From positions 2,542,001-2,606,000 of the forward strand of contig CAXXVF010000002.1 in the NCBI GenBank assembly GCA_963663605.2: a stretch of DNA of 64,000 bases, written 5' to 3'. Source of the stretch: Sporobacter sp963663605 (GTDB taxonomy: Bacteria > Bacillota > Clostridia > Oscillospirales > Oscillospiraceae). Position 1 is the first letter of the stretch. Each line of letters starts with the position of its first letter. The notes beneath the pieces are model-generated. The model made no database searches and had not been told where the DNA came from. It worked only from the letters and a program-made list of their open reading frames with translations. The position numbers and the translations under genes were made by a program. Shown here piece by piece: positions 35,839 through 45,254 of this stretch.

Positions 35839-37098
35839 TCAATCCGTTACCGGCAGGCCGGTCAGATGCCGCCGGATCATATCCAGCGCGTGGCCGGCGG
35901 CAGCCGTTCGGACGCGGCTGCGGCTGAACGCAAGATCCAGATTCCGGCAGACAATCCCGTCTTCGGATGCCAGTGCGACAAAGACCGTCCCGGCCGGTGT
36001 GCCCGTCTCATCCGCGCCGGGACCGGCAGCGCCGGTGATGCCGACGCCGAGGTCGGTGCCGTAGAGCTTGCGGACGCTTTGAGCCATCTGCTTGGCAACG
36101 TCTTTGCTGACAACGCCTTTTTCACGGATAAAGCCGGCGTCGAGCCCAAGAATCGACGATTTTGACTGCGTTGCGTAGGTAACGACGCCGCCCGCAAAAA
36201 CCTGCGACGCGCCGGCGATGTCGGTGACGCGTTTTGAAAGCAGGCCGCCCGTGCAGGATTCCGCTGCGGAAAGCGTCTTGTTTTTCTCTTTAAGCAGTCC
36301 GACGACGGTGTTTTCCAGACTGTCGGCGTCAACGCCGTATATGATATCGCCGAGGATCCCGCGAACCTTTTGGAGCACGGGCGCCATCATCTTTTCCGCG
36401 TCGTCTTCAGACGCGGCCTTTGCCGTCAGTCGAAGCAGAACCTCGCTCTCTTTAGCGTACGGCGCGAGCGTCGGGTTTTCCAGCTCCGTCATTATATCTC
36501 TAAGCCGTGACTCGACGGAGCTTTCGCCCATGCCGAAGATATGGATGTTGTGCGAATGGATCTCGGAATCCGACAGCACTTTGAGATACGGCAGCGCACA
36601 GCCCTCGAGCATCGCACGGCATTCCTTCGGAGGCCCCGGAAGCATGAGCACATGCGTGCCGCCGTCTTCGAAAGCACAGCCGGGCGCTGTCCCGACGCCG
36701 TTATGGAAGATCGTGCAGCCCTCCGGCAGATATGCCTGCTGCAGGTTGTTTTCCGTCATCTCCATATTATGCAGGCGCTTTTTAAAGAAGCTGCGTATCT
36801 TCTGGGCTTCCACTTCATTAAAGATGAGTTTCTTCCCGAACGCTTCCGCCAGCGTCTGTTTCGTGAGGTCGTCGTAGGTGGGGCCGAGGCCCCCGGTGGT
36901 AATGATAATGTCCGCGCGGGCTCTGGCGACTGCGACCGCCTGTTTGAGCCGTTCGGGGTTGTCTCCCACGACTGTGTGAAAAAATACGTTGATGCCGATT
37001 TCCGAAAGTGCGCGTGATATATCCTGAGCGTCGGTATTGGCAATATTCCCTAAAAGAATTTCGGTGCCGACGCCGATAATTTCAGCCGAGAATGTCAT
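35839..37098 (-). CDS. cinA: CinA family competence/damage-inducible protein
   Basis: This is a 419-residue two-domain protein. The N-terminal MoCF-like domain (about 1-170, with GTEILLGNIANTDAQ and TTGGLGPTYDDLT) is linked in homologues to ADP-ribose or NAD pyrophosphatase activity. The C-terminal domain (about 255-415, with AESCTGGLLSKR and GITGAAGPG) is an NMN deamidase in homologues. The ATG at 37098 follows GGAGG. It lies between thiI and recD2, and its usual neighbour recA is not in the window. Confidence 0.93.
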   Translation of the reverse strand: MTFSAEIIGVGTEILLGNIANTDAQDISRALSEIGINVFFHTVVGDNPERLKQAVAVARARADIIITTGGLGPTYDDLTKQTLAEAFGKKLIFNEVEAQKIRSFFKKRLHNMEMTENNLQQAYLPEGCTIFHNGVGTAPGCAFEDGGTHVLMLPGPPKECRAMLEGCALPYLKVLSDSEIHSHNIHIFGMGESSVESRLRDIMTELENPTLAPYAKESEVLLRLTAKAASEDDAEKMMAPVLQKVRGILGDIIYGVDADSLENTVVGLLKEKNKTLSAAESCTGGLLSKRVTDIAGASQVFAGGVVTYATQSKSSILGLDAGFIREKGVVSKDVAKQMAQSVRKLYGTDLGVGITGAAGPGADETGTPAGTVFVALASEDGIVCRNLDLAFSRSRVRTAAAGHALDMIRRHLTGLPVTD

Positions 37099-37206
37099 GT
37101 CTCTTAGACCTCCGTCACGCTTGTTCAAGCGTCATTATTCTATGCGTCATTTTAATGCAGGCCCAACGTCCCGTCAATATTTTATCATCAAAATAGCTTC
37201 AATATC

Positions 37207-38382
37207 TCAATCCAGGTCGACCGCGATTCTTTCGATGGCGTCAAAGGCTTCATCGACTAGCAATTTCACGTCAAGCTTTGACTCCGCAGCCAGAATGTCG
37301 TCAAGCCTCGGTTTTGTTTTGGGCCGGCGGGGTGTGAAAACCGTGCAGCAGTCTTCATAGGGCAAAATGGACGTGTCGAACGTTCCGATTTTGACGGCCG
37401 TTTCCACGATTTCCTGCTTGTCGAGCCCGATAACGGGCCGCAGGACGGGCAGCCCTGCGCATTCTTCCGTAACGGCCATCGCCTCGAGCGTCTGGCTGGC
37501 GACCTGCCCGAGGTTTTCGCCCGTGACGAGCGCTTTGCAGCCGTTTGACAGGGCGATGCGTTCTGAAAGGCGCATCATGAACCGGCGCATGATCACCGTG
37601 TTGAGCTCCTCCGGGCATTTTTCGCGGATCTCTTCCTGTATATGCGTAAAAGGCACGATCTCGAGCTTCAGCCGGGAGCAGTAGCGCGTCAGTATCCGCG
37701 TGAGTTCAATGACCTTTTCCTTGGCCTGCATGGAGGTATACGGAAAAGAAAAGAAATGCACCGGTATGATGCTGACGCCGCGCTTGGCGATCATATACGT
37801 CGATACGGGACTGTCGATGCCGCCCGATAAAAGCGAAACGGCCCGTCCGTTCGCGCCCACGGGCATGCCGCCCGCGCCCGCCTCGCTCGGACCGTGGACA
37901 TAGGCTGCGTAATCGCGCACTTCAAGGTTGACGGTGAATTCCGGATGATGGACGTCGACTTTTACATGCGGAAAAGCTTCCGCCAGAAGGCCGCCCACAT
38001 ACTGCGAAAGCTCGATCGACGTGAGCGGGAAGCTCTTGTCGGCGCGCTTGGTCTCGACTTTAAACGACTTAGCGGCGTCAAGGCGCTCGCCCAGATAACG
38101 TTTTGCCGTTTCAAAAATTGCGTCTTTGTCCTTTGGGCAGGCGGCGGCACGGGACACGGCGACAATGCCGAAAACCGTCTTGACGGCATCGTAGGCGCCG
38201 TCCATATCGCACGAACCGTCCTTCGGCTCAACGTAGACGGTGGACTGGACGCTGTATACGTCAAAATCCCCGAACGGCCTTAACCGGCGCTTGATGTTGG
38301 AAACGAGCTTTTGTTCAAAAGCCCGCCGGTTGAGTCCTTTTAAAACAATCTCGCCCTGTTTCAGTAAAATAATATCTTCCAT
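37207..38382 (-). CDS. thiI: tRNA 4-thiouridine synthetase ThiI
   Basis: This 391-residue enzyme adenylates U8 of tRNA for thiolation and can also serve thiamine thiazole synthesis. It has a ferredoxin-like N-terminus, a THUMP domain (about 60-165) and a PP-loop ATP site (LLSGGIDSPVSTYM, about 182-195). It lacks the C-terminal rhodanese domain of the E. coli protein, like the Bacillus form that takes sulfur from a dedicated cysteine desulfurase. No desulfurase gene is adjacent. Confidence 0.93.
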   Translation of the reverse strand: MEDIILLKQGEIVLKGLNRRAFEQKLVSNIKRRLRPFGDFDVYSVQSTVYVEPKDGSCDMDGAYDAVKTVFGIVAVSRAAACPKDKDAIFETAKRYLGERLDAAKSFKVETKRADKSFPLTSIELSQYVGGLLAEAFPHVKVDVHHPEFTVNLEVRDYAAYVHGPSEAGAGGMPVGANGRAVSLLSGGIDSPVSTYMIAKRGVSIIPVHFFSFPYTSMQAKEKVIELTRILTRYCSRLKLEIVPFTHIQEEIREKCPEELNTVIMRRFMMRLSERIALSNGCKALVTGENLGQVASQTLEAMAVTEECAGLPVLRPVIGLDKQEIVETAVKIGTFDTSILPYEDCCTVFTPRRPKTKPRLDDILAAESKLDVKLLVDEAFDAIERIAVDLD

Positions 38383-38519
38383 AAAAAAGTCCCATCTTTG
38401 TTAAAAGACGCGTCCTTCGGCACGCATCTTATCTGTTTCATAATAGTATATCGCCGTTCGTCTGTCACGGCAATAAAAATCTGTCCCCGCCCGCTGCCCG
38501 AGTTAATGTATGGCGCGGG

Positions 38520-40040
38520 CTATTTGTCGTCACGGAAATCATACGTGCGGTACTGTATAGCCTCCGCAAGATGACGGCGCTCTATACGTTCGCTTCCGGC
38601 CAGATCGGCGACCGTGCGCGCCACGCGCAGAATCCGGTCATAGGAGCGGGCGGTGAGGCCCAGCCGTTCGTAAGCATTGCGCATGAGTTTTTCACAGTCG
38701 CTGTCGAGCGCGCAGTATGTATCCAGAAGCTTCGTGCCGATATGTGCGTTGCTGGATATCCCTGTTCCCGCATACCGCCGCTGCTGAAGCTTGCGGGCTT
38801 CGTTTACGCGCCGCCGCAGCTCGGCCGACGATTCAGTCACAGGCTTGTCCCGCAGCTCCTCGTACTCCAACGAAGGGACCTCGATATACATATCGATCCG
38901 GTCCAAAAGCGGGCCGGACAGCCGCTCGTGATAGCGTTTGACAGAGGCTTCCGAACAGGTGCACCGGCGCGACGGGTGGCCGTACCAGCCGCACTTACAA
39001 GGGTTCATTGCGCATACGAGCATAAAGCGGCATGGATATGTGATAGATGCCGATGCCCGTGAGATCGTTACCTGCCCGTCTTCAAGAGGCTGGCGGAGCG
39101 ATTCGAGAACGTCGGACGAAAATTCCGGCAGTTCGTCTAAAAACAGCACGCCGTTGTGCGCGAGCGATATCTCTCCGGGCCGTGGGTTTGACGTACCGCC
39201 CGCCATGGCGGTCGCGGAGATCGTATGGTGTGGCGAGCGGAACGGCCGCGTCGTCACGATGGGGTTTTCACGGTCAGTCAGACCCATGACGGAATGGATC
39301 TCCGTGCACTCGAGCATTTCTGTGCGGCTCATGTCCGGCAGGATGGTCGGGAGCCTTTTAGACAGCATACTTTTCCCGGCCCCGGGCGGTCCGACAAGCA
39401 GGATGTTGTGTCCGCCTGCGGCGGCGACCTCCAGGGCGCGCTTGACGTTGTCCTGACCCTTGACCTCGGAAAAATCAAGCATCTGCGGATAGGCGGCGGA
39501 CGGTTCCTTCGGGTCTACGGGTGTGATAAGCGTTTCGCCAAACAGATGCGCTAATAGCTGACCGACGTTTTCGACCGGGAAAACCTTTATGCCGGACGCG
39601 TAGGACGCCTCGTCGGCGTTGTCGGCCGGGACGAACAGATTTGAGATGCCGGCCCGCTCGGCCGCCAGCGCCATTGGGAGCGCTCCCGTCACGGGGCGCA
39701 GAGCGCCGGTAAGCGACAGCTCACCGAAAAAGGCGCTGTCCTCAGGGAGCGGCTTGATGTTTTCCGAAGATACGAGGATGCCTAAAAGTACCGGCAAATC
39801 GTATACCGTACCGGCTTTTTTGGTGTTGGCGGGCGCGAGATTGATCGTGATGCGGCTGACGGGGAATTTTATGCCGCAGTTTTTTGTCGCGGCCCGCACG
39901 CGCTCGCGCGCTTCCTTGACGGCGGCATCCGGGAGCCCGACGATGTCAAAGCTCGGCAGCCCGCTGGACAGGGAGCATTCGACGGACACCTCATAACCGG
40001 AAATCCCGCCCAAGCCGAGCGAACGTATTTTGGATACCAT
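38520..40040 (-). CDS. comM: YifB/ComM family magnesium-chelatase-like AAA+ protein
   Basis: This 506-residue protein starts at the ATG at 40040 behind AAAGGGGCGG. An N-terminal Lon-protease-like fold (about 1-170) precedes the AAA+ core with Walker A VGPPGAGKSML (about 219-229) and Walker B VLFLDELPEFS (about 300). A Cys cluster (CNPCKCGWYG, CTCSE) and a C-terminal Mg-chelatase domain follow. ComM is a branch-migration helicase in natural transformation of Gram-negatives; the role in Firmicutes is less certain. Confidence 0.92.
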   Translation of the reverse strand: MVSKIRSLGLGGISGYEVSVECSLSSGLPSFDIVGLPDAAVKEARERVRAATKNCGIKFPVSRITINLAPANTKKAGTVYDLPVLLGILVSSENIKPLPEDSAFFGELSLTGALRPVTGALPMALAAERAGISNLFVPADNADEASYASGIKVFPVENVGQLLAHLFGETLITPVDPKEPSAAYPQMLDFSEVKGQDNVKRALEVAAAGGHNILLVGPPGAGKSMLSKRLPTILPDMSRTEMLECTEIHSVMGLTDRENPIVTTRPFRSPHHTISATAMAGGTSNPRPGEISLAHNGVLFLDELPEFSSDVLESLRQPLEDGQVTISRASASITYPCRFMLVCAMNPCKCGWYGHPSRRCTCSEASVKRYHERLSGPLLDRIDMYIEVPSLEYEELRDKPVTESSAELRRRVNEARKLQQRRYAGTGISSNAHIGTKLLDTYCALDSDCEKLMRNAYERLGLTARSYDRILRVARTVADLAGSERIERRHLAEAIQYRTYDFRDDK

Positions 40041-40149
40041 GCGCCACCGCCCCTTTCTTAATAAGCCGACCGTTATATAATAAAATATATATACCAAGTA
40101 TTATTTATAAAAATTGCGTTATTGGGTCATTTCGGCAGAGCCTTTATTT

Positions 40150-40288
40150 CCCTCATCAGTCAGTAAAGCTGACAGCTTCCCCTAAGGGGAAGCCTTTAAT
40201 CAAACGATTCAATAAAAACCCCTCGCACTTAATATATAACCTTCCCCTGGGGGAAGGCGGCACGACGTAAGCCGTGACGGATGAGGGG
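40150..40288. repeat. palindromic repeat element with CCCTCATC ends
   Basis: CCCTCATC (40150-40157) and GATGAGGG (40280-40287) form terminal inverted repeats of a roughly 139-base element. Inside the left arm are hairpins GTCAG/CTGAC (40158-40172) and GCTTCCCC/GGGGAAGC (40175-40193); in the right arm are CCTTCCCC/GGGGAAGG (40240-40257) and a GGC...GCC hairpin. The arms are therefore similar in layout but not identical. The pattern resembles a non-coding repeat dispersed in Oscillospiraceae genomes. It ends 6 bases from the dcd stop and may serve as its terminator. Confidence 0.75.
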
Positions 40289-40293
40289 TTCTG

Positions 40294-40815
40294 TTACTTT
40301 TCAAAATCCTTGTACATCAGACTTGGCTGGATTCCGCTGTTGTTTTGGTATTTACCACTGTCGTACAGATCGTATTCGCCGTGGATATCATGGTAATAGA
40401 TCTGGCAGATTTCAACGTTCGGATATATTTTTATCGGCTGGATACAGAAGATCTCCAGCGTCCAGTACCCCGCGAAGCCGACGTCGCCGAATCCGGCGGT
40501 GATATGGATGAACAGCCCCAACCGTCCGGTCGAGGAGCGGCCCTCCAGCATCGGCACGAAATTGTCTGTTTTCGTGAATTCGTTTGTCCTTCCAAGATAC
40601 AGCTTATTGGGCTCTAAAAGCAGTCCATTTTCGGGAATGATGATTTTACGGGTCGGGTTGGCTTTTTTCATGTCTAAAACATCGTTTTCATAAACGAGCA
40701 GTTCATCCGCCAGCGACAAGTTGTAGCTGTTGGGGTTTATTCTGTTTTCATCAAACGGCTCTATAATAATTTCCCTGCCGATGTGACGCAGGATTTCTTT
40801 ACCGGACAAAATCAT
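40294..40815 (-). CDS. dcd: dCTP deaminase
   Basis: This 173-residue trimeric nucleotide deaminase/dUTPase-fold enzyme makes dUTP from dCTP. The signature EGRSSTGRLGL (about 90-100) carries the Ser and Arg of the active site. HITAGFGDVGFAGYWTLE (about 104-121) carries the Asp and the catalytic Glu, with small departures (GFGD, YWT) from the usual GFIDPGF and HITLE. The bifunctional deaminase/dUTPase form cannot be excluded. It is 24 bases downstream of the GyrI-like gene. Confidence 0.9.
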   Translation of the reverse strand: MILSGKEILRHIGREIIIEPFDENRINPNSYNLSLADELLVYENDVLDMKKANPTRKIIIPENGLLLEPNKLYLGRTNEFTKTDNFVPMLEGRSSTGRLGLFIHITAGFGDVGFAGYWTLEIFCIQPIKIYPNVEICQIYYHDIHGEYDLYDSGKYQNNSGIQPSLMYKDFEK

Positions 40816-40839
40816 GGGATTTGCTCACTTTCGTAATTA

Positions 40840-41313
40840 TTACACCCGCTGTATCGGAGCGAAAATATACTGCCGTCCGTCTTCTTCAAGGCTGGTATAG
40901 TCAAACAAAGCGCCTGCAAGAGCTAAGTTATTGTCTTCGATATATTTGAGGACGGCCGAAAAAGCCTCCTGATAGCTGTCTTCAACTTCCGTATACAGGT
41001 ATTCATAGGACGGGGCTGTCCACTTGCTCCAGCCCTGCGGTGGCTCCGACCCGTCGTTGACTTCGATGCCCGCCAGATACAAGCCTTTTGAGAAATTTTC
41101 TTCCCATGGCGCAAACGACCTTGAAAAATCACTCATCAGGCCCCATACGCCCGTAATCGACCCGTCTTCGTCCGTTTTGGCCAAGCCTGCTACTTCATTT
41201 AAATGTATTGTCGCATCTGCCCAAAGGCGTTTGATAAAACCGCCGCCGTCGTCAGACGAGCCCTCTTTGCCGATGACCGAGAAGGCCTCTTTTACGTATT
41301 TCTTGATTTCCAT
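40840..41313 (-). CDS. GyrI-like effector-binding domain protein
   Basis: This 157-residue soluble protein starts at the ATG at 41313 behind AGAAAGG. The C-terminal half (GWSKWTAPSYEYLYTEVE and the DYTSLEEDGRQYIFAPI ending) matches the GyrI-like small-molecule-binding fold. No DNA-binding domain is present. Homologues bind or hydrolyse small ligands; the ligand here is unknown. It is followed by dcd. Confidence 0.7.
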   Translation of the reverse strand: MEIKKYVKEAFSVIGKEGSSDDGGGFIKRLWADATIHLNEVAGLAKTDEDGSITGVWGLMSDFSRSFAPWEENFSKGLYLAGIEVNDGSEPPQGWSKWTAPSYEYLYTEVEDSYQEAFSAVLKYIEDNNLALAGALFDYTSLEEDGRQYIFAPIQRV

Positions 41314-41510
41314 GAAACTGTACCTTTCTGGTTTGATGCTCAGGAGCAGACAAGCATGAAACACATAAGAATTAAACAACAGATAGCTCCGTCAACAAAT
41401 ATACCGGGCCGTTCCCCAAGGGGAAAATTACCAGCTCAGTATATCATTAATCCTGTACGTTTTGCAATGCCCGCGCCCTAAAATTGCAAGTAATTCATGG
41501 AAATAGACAA
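41314..41510. other. intergenic stretch upstream of the nifJ promoter
   Basis: The 308-base divergent gap between the GyrI-like gene and nifJ (41314-41621) holds the nifJ promoter at its right end. It also has a short palindrome TTCCCCAAGGGGAA at 41413-41426, which resembles the core hairpin of the nearby repeat element. I see no reading frame or RNA gene in it. Confidence 0.5.
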
Positions 41511-41539
41511 TTTACACAAACTTTTGGAGATGATATAAT
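41511..41539 (+). promoter_or_regulatory. sigma-A promoter of nifJ
   Basis: TTTACA (41511-41516) and exact TATAAT (41534-41539) are 17 bases apart, with TGA directly before the -10. The leader to the TTG start is about 75 bases. Confidence 0.8.
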
Positions 41540-41621
41540 TAACTAACTATACGCTTATTGGAAAATGGTATATCACAGAAGCAAACGCAAGGATTTTTAA
41601 CAGGAAAGGGATGATTAAAAT

Positions 41622-44600
41622 TTGGCTAGAAAACTGAAGACGATGGATGGCAACAACGCGGCTGCGCACGTTGCATACGCTTTTACGGAGGTCGCGGCTA
41701 TCTATCCGATTACGCCGTCTTCGACGATGGCGGAACATATTGATAAATGGTCGGCTAACGGTCGAGTGAACATATTCGGGCAGCCGGTAAAAGTGCTTGA
41801 GATGCAATCGGAAGGAGGCGCCGCCGGCGCCGTCCACGGTTCGCTTCTTGCAGGCGCGCTGACCAGCACTTTCACAGCATCCCAGGGACTTCTGCTGATG
41901 ATTCCCAATATGTATAAATGGGCAGCGGAGCAGCTCCCGGCCGTTATACACGTTTCGGCCAGGACAATTGCCACACAGGCGCTGTCGATTTTCGGCGACC
42001 AGAGCGACGTCATGGCTTGCCGCCAGACGGGGTTTGCGATGCTGGCGTCCAACAGCGTGCAGGAGGCGATGGATCTCGGCGCCGTCGCGCACCTGTCGGC
42101 AATTTCAAGCAGTATGCCGTTTTTGCATTTCTTTGAAGGCTTCAGAACCTCCCATGAAATGCAGAAGATTGAATACTGGGAGAACGACGATCTGGCCGAA
42201 ATGGTCGATTTTGACGCGCTGAACAAATTCCGGCAGAGAGCCAGCAACCCGAATCATCCGGTTTTGCGGGGGTCTGCCCAGAATCCTGATATTTTCTTCC
42301 AGGCCAGAGAATCTATAAACAGACATTATGAAGCGCTTCCCGAAACTGTTGAAGGCTATATGAATGCGGTCAACAAGAAGCTCGGCACGGACTATAAATT
42401 GTTCAACTATTATGGTGCGCCGGATGCCAAGCAGGTTATTATCGCCATGGGTTCCGTCTGTCAGACAGCGGAGGAAGTGGTTGACTATTTAAACGCCAAG
42501 GGACAGAAAACGGGCCTTATCAAAGTCCGGCTGTACCGGCCCTTCAGCGTGAAGCATTTTTTAAGCGCGCTGCCTGAAACAGTTGAAACGATCGGCGTCC
42601 TTGACCGCACAAAAGAACCCGGTTCCATCGGCGAACCGCTCTACCAGGACGTCAAGACTGCCCTGTACGGAACGGATATCAAAGTTTACGGCGGTCGGTA
42701 CGGCCTGTCCAGCAAAGACACGACGCCCGGCAGCATTATCTCGGCGTTTACAAACCTGCAGGCAAAAGAACCGATAAACAGCTTCACCATAAGCATTACC
42801 GACGACGTGACGCATCTTTCGCTGCCTAATACCGAAGAACCGGATACGACGCCCAAGGATATCATCTCCTGTAAATTCTGGGGTCTCGGTTCGGACGGAA
42901 CGGTCGGCGCCAATAAAAACTCCATCAAGATCATCGGCGACCATACGGACATGAAAGTACAGGCGTACTTCCAATACGACTCGAGAAAATCGGGCGGTGT
43001 CACGATCAGCCATCTGAGATTCGGAAAGAGCCCGATCAAGTCGGCGTACTACGTGAACAAAGCGAATTTCGTCGCCTGTCACAATTCGTCCTATCTCGAT
43101 AAGTTCGATATGGTTCAGGACGTTAAACCCGGCGGCGTTTTCCTGGCCAACTGTTCCTGGGATGCCGAGGAGCTTGACAAACGGCTTCCGTCCGGCGCGA
43201 AAAGATATATTGCCGAAAACAATATCCGCTTTTATACCTGCGATGCTGAAAAGATCGCACGCGAGATCGGATTGGGCAACAAGACGAACGCGATCCTTCA
43301 GGCCGCCTTCTTCAAGCTGTCCGAGATCCTGCCGATCGACGATGCTACCCGCTATATGAAGGAAGCCGTCCGGACAACATACGGACGCAAGGGCGAAAAT
43401 ATCGTCAACATGAACATCAAAGCCATTGACGCCGGACTTGAGAATGTCACACAGATAGAGGTCCCGGCTTCATGGAAAGACGCGACCGGTGAAAAACCGC
43501 CCGTGGCCGTTGATACGGACAGGGAAGACGTGGCTAAATATGTCGGCGGAATTATGGATTCCATTAACCTTATGCAGGGCGACCGGCTGCCCGTATCGGC
43601 CTTCCTCGACGTCGAATGCGGCGCCATTGTTCCAACGGGCACGGCGGCGTTTGAAAAACGCAGGATCGCTATCGACGTGCCGTCATGGATTCCGGAAAAT
43701 TGTATACAGTGCAACCAATGCGCATACGTTTGTCCGCATTCCGTCATTCGGCCCTTCGTTTTGGATGAAGCGGAAGTAAAGAACGCGCCCGAAGGCATGA
43801 AAATGCTGCCGATGCAGGGCAAGGGCAACGAGAAGTACAAGTTTGCCATCATCCCGACCGTTTCTGACTGTACCGGCTGCGGTTCATGTGTGAATGTCTG
43901 CCCGGCCAAGGAAAAGGCACTTGTCATGAAACCGCTTGACGAGATGCTGGAAACACAGAAACACTACGATTATGCTGAAAAACTTCCGCGCAAAGACACC
44001 GGCTTTTCCATCAAAACCGTCAAGGGCTCGCAGTTTGAAAAGCCGCTTCTGGAGTTTCCGGGCGCCTGCGCCGGCTGCGGTGAGACGCCGTACGCGCGGC
44101 TCATTACCCAGCTTTTCGGCGATCGGATGATGATTACAAACGCTACGGGCTGTTCGTCCATCTGGGGCGGCAGCGCGCCGACGATCCCCTATACCGTCAA
44201 CGAAGAAGGCAAAGGACCGGCATGGACAAACTCCCTGTTTGAGGATAACGCAGAGGTCGGCCTCGGCATGGCAATGGCATCCGTCCAGCGCCGCGACGGC
44301 CTGCGCTTGATGGCCGAGATACTGGCCGAAAAGATCGATAACGCGTCCGTGAAGGAAGCGATTAACGATTGGCTTAAGTCGTTTGACGACGGTGCGGCCT
44401 CAAAGACGGCAGGGAAAGCACTGGAGAACGCTTTGGCGGACGCGCTTAAAACGACAGACGATTTTCCGTACAGGACGCAGCTCGAGGCGCTTTATGCCGC
44501 GCGCGATCAGTTTATAAAACCGTCCGTGTGGATCTTCGGCGGCGACGGCTGGGCGTACGACATCGGTTACGGCGGGCTGGATCACGTCATCGCCTCCGGG

Positions 44601-45182
44601 CAAAACGTCAATATCCTCGTGTTTGACACCGAAGTCTATTCCAACACCGGCGGACAGGCTTCAAAGTCTACGCCGACGGGCGCGGTGGCACAGTTCGCCG
44701 CAGCGGGAAAATCCGTCAAGAAAAAAGATTTGGCCCAGATCGCCATGGCCTACGGCTATGTCTACGTGGCGCAGATAGCGATGGGCGCCAATTATCAGCA
44801 GACGCTCAACGCCATTCTGGAGGCGGAAAGCTACGACGGACCGTCGCTCATTATCGCTTACGCGCCGTGCATCAACCACGGTCTGCGCATAGGGATGGGC
44901 AAATCGATGACCGAGATGAAAAACGCCGTCAGCGCAGGCTACTGGAACATGATGCGATATGATCCGCGCAAAGCCGATGAGGGCAAAAACCCGCTCACCA
45001 TCGACAGCAAGGAACCGACGGCCAGCTACAACGACTTCATTATGGGCGAAGTCCGTTACAGCGCGCTGACGCTGGAGTTCCCGGAACGCGCGAAAATGCT
45101 CTTTGCCGAAGCGGAAAAAGAGGCAAAAGAGCGGTATGAAAATTTATTAAAGCGCAAGGAAATGCTTGAACCAAAAGAATAA
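41622..45182 (+). CDS. nifJ: pyruvate:ferredoxin oxidoreductase
   Basis: This 1186-residue single-chain PFOR oxidises pyruvate to acetyl-CoA and CO2 and reduces ferredoxin. In order it has the pyrimidine-binding domain I (YPITPSSTMAEH), the CoA domain, the gamma domain, two [4Fe-4S] motifs (CIQCNQCAYVCP about 693, CTGCGSCVNVCP about 749), a proximal cluster Cys (CAGCGETPY) and the TPP/Mg site GDGWAYDIGYGG (about 973). The start is TTG with GGAAAGGGA some 12 bases upstream. It is monocistronic, and its terminator is split by an IS element. Confidence 0.97.
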   Translation: MARKLKTMDGNNAAAHVAYAFTEVAAIYPITPSSTMAEHIDKWSANGRVNIFGQPVKVLEMQSEGGAAGAVHGSLLAGALTSTFTASQGLLLMIPNMYKWAAEQLPAVIHVSARTIATQALSIFGDQSDVMACRQTGFAMLASNSVQEAMDLGAVAHLSAISSSMPFLHFFEGFRTSHEMQKIEYWENDDLAEMVDFDALNKFRQRASNPNHPVLRGSAQNPDIFFQARESINRHYEALPETVEGYMNAVNKKLGTDYKLFNYYGAPDAKQVIIAMGSVCQTAEEVVDYLNAKGQKTGLIKVRLYRPFSVKHFLSALPETVETIGVLDRTKEPGSIGEPLYQDVKTALYGTDIKVYGGRYGLSSKDTTPGSIISAFTNLQAKEPINSFTISITDDVTHLSLPNTEEPDTTPKDIISCKFWGLGSDGTVGANKNSIKIIGDHTDMKVQAYFQYDSRKSGGVTISHLRFGKSPIKSAYYVNKANFVACHNSSYLDKFDMVQDVKPGGVFLANCSWDAEELDKRLPSGAKRYIAENNIRFYTCDAEKIAREIGLGNKTNAILQAAFFKLSEILPIDDATRYMKEAVRTTYGRKGENIVNMNIKAIDAGLENVTQIEVPASWKDATGEKPPVAVDTDREDVAKYVGGIMDSINLMQGDRLPVSAFLDVECGAIVPTGTAAFEKRRIAIDVPSWIPENCIQCNQCAYVCPHSVIRPFVLDEAEVKNAPEGMKMLPMQGKGNEKYKFAIIPTVSDCTGCGSCVNVCPAKEKALVMKPLDEMLETQKHYDYAEKLPRKDTGFSIKTVKGSQFEKPLLEFPGACAGCGETPYARLITQLFGDRMMITNATGCSSIWGGSAPTIPYTVNEEGKGPAWTNSLFEDNAEVGLGMAMASVQRRDGLRLMAEILAEKIDNASVKEAINDWLKSFDDGAASKTAGKALENALADALKTTDDFPYRTQLEALYAARDQFIKPSVWIFGGDGWAYDIGYGGLDHVIASGQNVNILVFDTEVYSNTGGQASKSTPTGAVAQFAAAGKSVKKKDLAQIAMAYGYVYVAQIAMGANYQQTLNAILEAESYDGPSLIIAYAPCINHGLRIGMGKSMTEMKNAVSAGYWNMMRYDPRKADEGKNPLTIDSKEPTASYNDFIMGEVRYSALTLEFPERAKMLFAEAEKEAKERYENLLKRKEMLEPKE

Positions 45183-45188
45183 AAGCAC

Positions 45189-45218
45189 AAAACACAAAAA
45201 CATCCCGTAGCACAGAGG
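45189..45218 (+). terminator. left half of the nifJ terminator, split by an IS
   Basis: AAAAACATCCCGTAGC (ending at 45211) is the 5' arm. The 3' arm GCTGCGGGATGTTTTT lies at 46505-46520, on the other side of the element. Without the IS and one AGG copy they form a 16-bp stem with loop ACAGAG and a T tail. Confidence 0.8.
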
Positions 45219-45254
45219 TGAAGTGACCCCAAAAAGTTAGACAAATATTTATTC

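Noticed and set aside
38489..38520. GCCCGC/GCGGGC stem at the end of comM
   Set aside because: The stem is only 6 bp with a 20-base loop and no T-run.
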